NCBI GenBank assembly: GCA_012728155.1
Contig: JAAYFR010000334.1
Location: 1-9,844 of the forward strand
Direction: 5' to 3'
DNA length: 9,844 nt
DNA from: Bacteroidales bacterium
Lineage (GTDB): Bacteria; Bacteroidota; Bacteroidia; Bacteroidales; Dysgonomonadaceae
Of the stretch, positions 5,356-9,844 are shown piece by piece. A program made the position numbers and the translations under genes. The notes under the pieces are model-generated. The model did no database searches. It was not told the origin of the DNA and worked only from the letters and a program-made list of their open reading frames with translations. Position 1 is the first letter of the stretch, and every line of letters begins with the position of its first letter.

Positions 5356-7341
5356 CTATTGAACCGGGATATACTCTACGAATGCCTCTATAGCTTCATA
5401 GGAGGCCAGTCCCAGCTTCCAGTACATATCTGCAGTAGCTCTATTTCTCTCTTCCGACCGTTGCCAGAACAGCCTCTCATCATCTCCCAAAAAAGGAGCA
5501 CTTTCCATTTGCGACTGATGTTTGAGGATAGCATTTCTTTTCTGTCTCAGCTCTTCCGGAGAGAGTGGTACGGCCATTTCTATATGGTCTATCTCCCACT
5601 CCATCCATGCCCCACGGTACATCCAAACGCGGCAGTCTTGGTACCACTCATCCTCTTTCATCATATCTATTGCAGCCAGGATCGCGTCGAGGCACACCTT
5701 ATGTGTTCCGTGCGGATCGGCCAGATCTCCTGCCACATAGATTTGATGCGGCTTGATGGTCTCAATAAAATCCTTTACAATAATGACATCTTTTTCTGAT
5801 ATGGGATTTTTCTTTATTTTGCCAGTTTCATAGAAGGGCAAGTCAAGGAAATGGACATTCTCTTCAGGAAGTCCTACATATCTATCGGCCGACCGGGCCT
5901 CTTCGCGACGAATTCTGCTCTTGATAAAAAGGATATCTGGGGTATCGATATCATCTTTCGATTTTTCGTGCATGAGGTAATGGCGTATGCTCTCATATTT
6001 TTCCAGCAGCCCTTTGTTTTCGGGATTGAATTTCTTACGCATGCTATTCAGCACGGAGATATAGCGGATCACCTCCTCGTCGCCTACGGCAATATTTCCA
6101 GAGGTTTGGTACGCCACATGCACTTCATGTCCCTGGTTGACAAGCCGTTGGAATGTCCCCCCCATCGAGATCACATCATCATCGGGGTGTGGGCTAAAAA
6201 TAATCACCCTTTTGGGATAGGGTTTTGCCCTTTCGGGGCGATACGTGTCGTCGGCATCTGGTTTTCCTCCGGGCCAACCGGTGATCGTATGTTGCAGATC
6301 GTTGAATATCTTGATATTCACGTTATAGGCCGATCCATATAAAGTAATCAATTCGCTCAGTCCATTATCGCTATAATCTTTATTTGTCAGCTTGAGGATG
6401 GGTTTGTCAACCATTCCACAAAGCCACACAATAGCGCGACGGATCAACATGCTTGTCCATTCACAATTGGTTACCAACCATGGGCGGCTGATACGGGTCA
6501 ATTCGGAGGCGGCCGCCAAATCCACAAACACCTTGCTTTCGGGATGTGTTTGCAACATAGAGCCGGGTGTCAGGTCGGTCACCGTTCCTTCCACAATATC
6601 CTTGACACTACGTGCTTTTTGTTCACCCCAAGCAACCAACGTAATTTTTCGTGCATCGAGCATATCCGACAGTCCCATGGTGATAGCACTGACCGGCACT
6701 TTGTCGAGAGATCCGAAATTGCGGGCGATATCTTTCCTGGAGTCACCATCGAGCATTACCAGGCGGGTTTCGGAGTGGAGGCTACTTCCGGGCATATTGA
6801 ATGCCACATTCCCTTTGCTGCCCAATCCCAGCAATAGATAGTCGAGTCCCCCCTTATTTTTCAGGCTCTGTTCGAATGCTTCACAATTTTCGGCGATCAA
6901 ATCTTTTTCGACTGTTGCGTCGGGCGAAAAGATATTTTCCGGTGCGATATCCAGGTGATCCAAGAAATTATCTTTCAGCATCTGCAAGTTGCTATAGGTG
7001 AAATCATGTACAGGATAAAACTCATAGGTATTAAAGACAATCAGATTGCGGAAACTGACGCCTTCCCTCTTATGAAGTCTCACCAACTCCTCATAGACCG
7101 GTACTGGCGAGGCTCCTCCACTAATTCCCAAGACAAAGGATTTCCCATCCTGTTGTTTTTCCTTCATCTCATTGACAATATCTTTGGCAATTTTTTTTGC
7201 CGCTCTTTCTGATTCCTCAAAAATAGCCACCGGTAATTTCTCAAAACGCGACAGGTTATATTCCTCAAAATCATTTTCCGGTCTGTAATACTTTTTCGGC
7301 ACCCGTTCGAAAGTAATGTGTGAACTCAAATCTAATCTCAT
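5356..7341 (-). CDS. NagB-like (degenerate) / PIG-L (LmbE) deacetylase fusion protein
   Basis: A 661-residue cytosolic two-domain protein of a type common in Bacteroidales, usually labelled glucosamine-6-phosphate deaminase. Residues about 35-285 resemble NagB: GISGGASPVPVYEEL near 72 is the phosphate loop, and FNTYEF at 103-108 and GSKGNVAFNMP at 174-184 replace the active-site segments FNMDEY and GNDGHIAFNEP of E. coli NagB. By that alignment D72, D141, H143 and E148 become Y106, K176, N178 and M183, so deaminase activity is doubtful. Residues about 377-600 form a PIG-L/LmbE zinc deacetylase domain. SPHPDDD (383-389) supplies the likely zinc ligands H385 and D388 and base D387, and ADPHGTH (541-547) supplies H544 and H547. 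PIG-L enzymes usually remove acetyl groups from GlcNAc-type substrates; the substrate here is unknown. A linker with a conserved-looking TLYGSAYNVNIK segment joins the halves. It lies 20 bp behind the POT-type transporter, so the two are probably co-transcribed. Confidence 0.88.
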   Translation of the reverse strand: MRLDLSSHITFERVPKKYYRPENDFEEYNLSRFEKLPVAIFEESERAAKKIAKDIVNEMKEKQQDGKSFVLGISGGASPVPVYEELVRLHKREGVSFRNLIVFNTYEFYPVHDFTYSNLQMLKDNFLDHLDIAPENIFSPDATVEKDLIAENCEAFEQSLKNKGGLDYLLLGLGSKGNVAFNMPGSSLHSETRLVMLDGDSRKDIARNFGSLDKVPVSAITMGLSDMLDARKITLVAWGEQKARSVKDIVEGTVTDLTPGSMLQTHPESKVFVDLAAASELTRISRPWLVTNCEWTSMLIRRAIVWLCGMVDKPILKLTNKDYSDNGLSELITLYGSAYNVNIKIFNDLQHTITGWPGGKPDADDTYRPERAKPYPKRVIIFSPHPDDDVISMGGTFQRLVNQGHEVHVAYQTSGNIAVGDEEVIRYISVLNSMRKKFNPENKGLLEKYESIRHYLMHEKSKDDIDTPDILFIKSRIRREEARSADRYVGLPEENVHFLDLPFYETGKIKKNPISEKDVIIVKDFIETIKPHQIYVAGDLADPHGTHKVCLDAILAAIDMMKEDEWYQDCRVWMYRGAWMEWEIDHIEMAVPLSPEELRQKRNAILKHQSQMESAPFLGDDERLFWQRSEERNRATADMYWKLGLASYEAIEAFVEYIPVQ

Positions 7342-7361
7342 ATCTCTTTACTTTTTTACTA

Positions 7362-8747
7362 TTAAAAGACAACTTTATTTTTATTTATATCCAATTTACG
7401 TGTAATACGTGTGTAGATGATGAGTGCTATGGCAGAGACAGCACCGATACCCACAAAGACATACCATATATAATGGGCATTTTGTGTAGCGGCAGCATAC
7501 GCAACTGAATCAATCACTCCCACCTCGTTGGTGAAGAGGCGTGGATCTGGGCAATATTTATCCAACAGGAATCCCGACAGTCCGAAAGCAAGCAGGAATG
7601 AGAAGAATGAGTGTAGGTGACTGAACCCAAGGTAGAGTCCTTCTTCACCCTTGGGTGCCTGAAGAGAAAAATATTCCAGATAACGGGGTGAGATGAAACA
7701 TTCTGCCAATGCCTGCATTGCAATACCCACAATCATCATAAACGCTACAGGGTGTAAGCCCAATATATTTGTCGCTCCCACTTGCGTACCAAACGACATC
7801 ACCAAGGCAGATAGTGGAATAATAAACATACCTATCATCATGGAGGTGATGGCGCTTCGTTTTTTCATTAGAGAGGTGACAAAATTCACACAAACGAAGA
7901 CAACCAACGGATTCACGTTTGCGTACCATCCGGGTGATGCCCTCTCTCCTATCAACCGGATCACATATTTGGGCATAGTGGCGTACATCTGGCTCTGAAT
8001 GACCCAGAATCCACTCACGATCAATATCAACAAGATCAGTCGTCCGTTCAACATCACTTTCCCCAGCGACTGCCCCAATTCGGCAAAGCTTTTTCCTTTA
8101 CCTTCGGTCTTGGTCGATTTATAAAAGAGGTACACAGCAATCAATGCAAGCAATGTCATGGCAGCCGAAAAGTAGTTCAAGTAGATCAGTCCTTGATCCC
8201 CCATACTCCTTCTGAGCGGATCGACCACCGTCTTTCCTGTGAAGGCACCAATATTCACCATCATATAAAAAATAGAGTACCCACGGGCACGGTTCTCAGG
8301 TGTAGTTTCACGTGCTACTGTCCCCGATATTACCGATTTTATAAACGATCCACCGATAACAATCAGTATCAGCGGAGCAATAATAGACCATCTCAAGTAG
8401 CTCTCATTCAATCCGGTATAGGTGGTCGTCATATCGTACTGAACCAATCCGGCATTTTCAAGCATCGTAGGGAGGATCCCCAGTCCGGCATATCCTATTG
8501 TCAATAATGCAAAAGCCATAATGATGGCCGAACGAAACCCGATCTTATCTGAAATAGCACCGGCAAATACCGGTAACAGATAGAGAAAAGCAGAAAACAT
8601 ACCGGCTATGACGCCAGCTTCAATATCGGAAAAACCCCATACATTAGACAAATAGAGGGTGATGACTATAAAAACGGCATAATAAGCCAGGCGTTCGAGC
8701 AGTTCTACGAAGTTAGCAACCCAAAAGGGTTTTGAGAATCTAATCAT
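7362..8747 (-). CDS. POT/PTR2-type MFS transporter (probable proton-coupled peptide symporter)
   Basis: An inner-membrane protein of 461 residues with about 12 to 14 hydrophobic segments. Several POT (proton-dependent oligopeptide transporter) motifs are visible. The ExxERxxYY motif of helix 1 is at E15-Y23 (ELLERLAYY). The loop 2-3 motif AGAISDKIG is at 62-70, and the PTR2 signature FYMMVNIGAF is at 160-169. The helix-10 region AECFISPRYLEYFSLQAPKG is at 348-367 and matches the family's GExxxSPxGLE...LAPK pattern. The helix-1 glutamates and arginine take part in proton coupling in characterised POT proteins, which import di- and tripeptides, though some relatives carry other solutes. The link to the NagB-like/PIG-L fusion 20 bp downstream suggests a substrate such as an amino-sugar or muropeptide fragment, but that is inference. 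Upstream lies repeat block 2 with a TATCTTTG box. Confidence 0.82.
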   Translation of the reverse strand: MIRFSKPFWVANFVELLERLAYYAVFIVITLYLSNVWGFSDIEAGVIAGMFSAFLYLLPVFAGAISDKIGFRSAIIMAFALLTIGYAGLGILPTMLENAGLVQYDMTTTYTGLNESYLRWSIIAPLILIVIGGSFIKSVISGTVARETTPENRARGYSIFYMMVNIGAFTGKTVVDPLRRSMGDQGLIYLNYFSAAMTLLALIAVYLFYKSTKTEGKGKSFAELGQSLGKVMLNGRLILLILIVSGFWVIQSQMYATMPKYVIRLIGERASPGWYANVNPLVVFVCVNFVTSLMKKRSAITSMMIGMFIIPLSALVMSFGTQVGATNILGLHPVAFMMIVGIAMQALAECFISPRYLEYFSLQAPKGEEGLYLGFSHLHSFFSFLLAFGLSGFLLDKYCPDPRLFTNEVGVIDSVAYAAATQNAHYIWYVFVGIGAVSAIALIIYTRITRKLDINKNKVVF

Positions 8748-8794
8748 CAGAGATTATTTAATTGTACACAACAGGATAATTGTAATATTGTTTA

Positions 8795-8802
8795 CAAAGA
8801 TA
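8795..8802 (-). promoter_or_regulatory. Candidate -7 box (TATCTTTG) upstream of the POT-type transporter
   Basis: The minus strand reads TATCTTTG, an exact fit to TAnnTTTG, 47 nt before the transporter start codon. As at the lptF/G-type gene, it is formed by the end of the nearest 74-bp repeat unit plus one flanking base, and no TTTG -33 box is visible at the usual spacing. Confidence 0.4.
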
Positions 8803-8943
8803 GTGAAAGCTGAGAGAAATCGTGAGAGTTTACTCTCAAAAGATTTGCGAAGCGCATCCTATCTTATCCAAAGATAGTGAAAGCTGAGAGAAATCGTAAA
8901 AATTTACTCTCAAAAGATTTGCGAAGCGCATCCTATCTTATCC
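8796..8943. repeat. 74-bp intergenic repeat block 2 (two full units)
   Basis: Units at 8796-8869 and 8870-8943 belong to the same family as block 1. Both have GCGAAGCGC where block 1 has GCGAGGCGC, so one base marks the block. The unit nearest the transporter has the GAGAG-type apex (TGAGAG-TTTA-CTCTCA). The unit nearest mutS2 has the A-rich apex (GTAAAAATTTAC), the same order as in block 1. The outer arms AAGATAG and CTATCTT are intact in both. The block ends at TCC and is followed by AAAGAC, as if a further unit began and was lost. Confidence 0.9.
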
Positions 8944-8985
8944 AAAGACAAAAAAATAGATGCCGGTCGGATGGCTGGTTTGTTT

Positions 8986-9844
8986 TTATTCCAGATCAAT
9001 CACTGTAATGCCCGCACCTCCGAATTGAACATGTTCGTCGTGAAAACGAGCAACGCCGTCCATGCTGCCAAGATATTCTCTGATTATTTGTCGTAACGCT
9101 CCCGTGCCGGTACCATGCAGGATACGCACTCTGGGAACTCCCAGTTGAATGGCATCATCCAGGAAATAGATTACTGCCTGCAGCGCTTCCTCTGCGCGCA
9201 TCCCCCTCACATCGATATCCTGTTTGAAATTGAGTCTTCTCTCGTGTAACAAATCACCTGCATTGGAGGCTTTTTTCTCCTTTTTGATCTGGTTGGCGCT
9301 CACACGTTCCAATTTAGTCAGCTCGACCGTTGATTTGATCATCCCGAAAGCGATGACTGCTTTCTTCTCCATAATTTCCAGCACCTCACCTGCCGAATTT
9401 TGACCTATCAGACGGACGGAATCACCTACTTCAAAAGAGTGGTTTTGTTTTATGCCGGTATCGCTATTTTTTTTACCGGTCTGTCTCGGCTTTTTCCTTT
9501 TTTTTATTTCGCCGATCTCCTTCGATCCGATTTTCTCCTTAAATTCTTGAAGCGATTGCCGGATCTGTTTGGTTTTTTCTTTGTGGGCTTCGGTCTCACG
9601 AATTTCTCGGATTGTATTCTCAATACGGGCATTGCTTTCGGCCAATAACCGCACTGCCTGCTCGCGTGCTTGGGTCAGGATTTCTTTCTTCTCCTTGTTG
9701 ATTTTCTCCAGGTCGGCTTCATACTTTGAGGTGATCTCCTCCAGCCGTTTCCGTTCTCGACGGATCTCATCCCGTTTCCGCTCCCAGTACCTTTTATCAC
9801 GCGATATATCCTGCAGGTACTTGTCCATATCGATATAATCTTTA
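8986..9844 (-). CDS. mutS2: Endonuclease MutS2, C-terminal part (cut by the right edge)
   Basis: The reading frame is open to the right edge: the codons before M9828 read K-D-Y-I-D without a stop, so the gene continues outside the window. About 285 of the roughly 800 residues of MutS2 are present; the core, clamp and ATPase domains lie beyond the edge. Counting from the methionine at 9828, residues about 5-105 are a highly charged coiled coil. Residues 131-177 form a small beta-rich segment (FEVGDSVRL, AGEVLEIMEKKAVIAFG, STVELTKLERV), the KOW-like region of MutS2. Residues 204-280 are an Smr domain with DIDVRGMRAEEAL and ILHGTGTGALRQIIREYL, carrying the conserved DxRG and HGxGxGxLR motifs, and the protein ends in GGAGITVIDLE. 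MutS2 is reported to suppress recombination and, in some bacteria, to rescue collided ribosomes; the Smr domain carries nuclease or RNA-binding activity. Confidence 0.93.
   Translation of the reverse strand, partial: KDYIDMDKYLQDISRDKRYWERKRDEIRRERKRLEEITSKYEADLEKINKEKKEILTQAREQAVRLLAESNARIENTIREIRETEAHKEKTKQIRQSLQEFKEKIGSKEIGEIKKRKKPRQTGKKNSDTGIKQNHSFEVGDSVRLIGQNSAGEVLEIMEKKAVIAFGMIKSTVELTKLERVSANQIKKEKKASNAGDLLHERRLNFKQDIDVRGMRAEEALQAVIYFLDDAIQLGVPRVRILHGTGTGALRQIIREYLGSMDGVARFHDEHVQFGGAGITVIDLE

Noticed and set aside
8796..8943. Short coding sequence within the repeats
   Set aside because: Frames through the units could be translated for short distances, but the 74-bp period shifts the frame at each unit and stop codons interrupt it. 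There is no start context, and similarity to other annotated short peptides would reflect the DNA repeat itself.
8944..8985. Intrinsic terminator after mutS2
   Set aside because: A run of seven T on the minus strand is preceded by a GC-rich stretch, but only about 3 contiguous base pairs (GCC with GGC) can form, so I do not call it.

Overview
The window is a chromosomal stretch of a Bacteroidota bacterium, most likely order Bacteroidales (a Porphyromonadaceae/Dysgonomonadaceae-type genome is my best guess). The evidence is protein-level: a fused RibBA, a very long LptF/LptG-type permease with a C-terminal extension, a START-like 129-residue protein of the Bacteroidota type, a NagB-like/PIG-L fusion of about 660 residues, AT-rich leaders without clear Shine-Dalgarno sequences, and TAnnTTTG-type -7 boxes. 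The genus assignment is inference only.

All seven genes lie on the minus strand, so transcription runs from the right edge to the left. In that order they are: the C-terminal third of mutS2 (cut by the right edge); a block of two 74-bp repeats; a POT/PTR2-type MFS transporter; a NagB-like/PIG-L deacetylase fusion 20 bp behind it; a compound hairpin terminator; a monocistronic-looking START/SRPBCC protein; a second repeat block of two full copies and one truncated copy; then a tight lptF/G-ribBA-kbl cluster with gaps of 16 and 2 bp. The 128 bp left of kbl hold only short low-complexity tandem repeats.

The lptF/G-ribBA-kbl cluster looks like an ordinary housekeeping unit: LPS export, riboflavin synthesis and threonine/glycine catabolism. 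The transporter and fusion protein look like a two-gene unit that could import and process a small amino-sugar- or peptide-containing compound. The most notable protein observation is that the NagB-like half of the fusion lacks all four classical catalytic residues of glucosamine-6-phosphate deaminase, while the PIG-L half keeps its zinc-site motifs. It may therefore be a deacetylase with a degenerate sugar-phosphate-binding domain, even though such proteins are easily annotated as deaminases.

The most notable non-coding observation is the 74-bp intergenic repeat family. There are five copies in two blocks about 4 kb apart. They are nearly identical, foldable into a long interrupted hairpin, arranged in the same order of sub-types, and end in a TATCTTTG box 39 to 47 nt before the start codon of the next gene. 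I see no phage, insertion sequence, CRISPR array, tRNA or rRNA, and no sign of a large novel multi-gene system.
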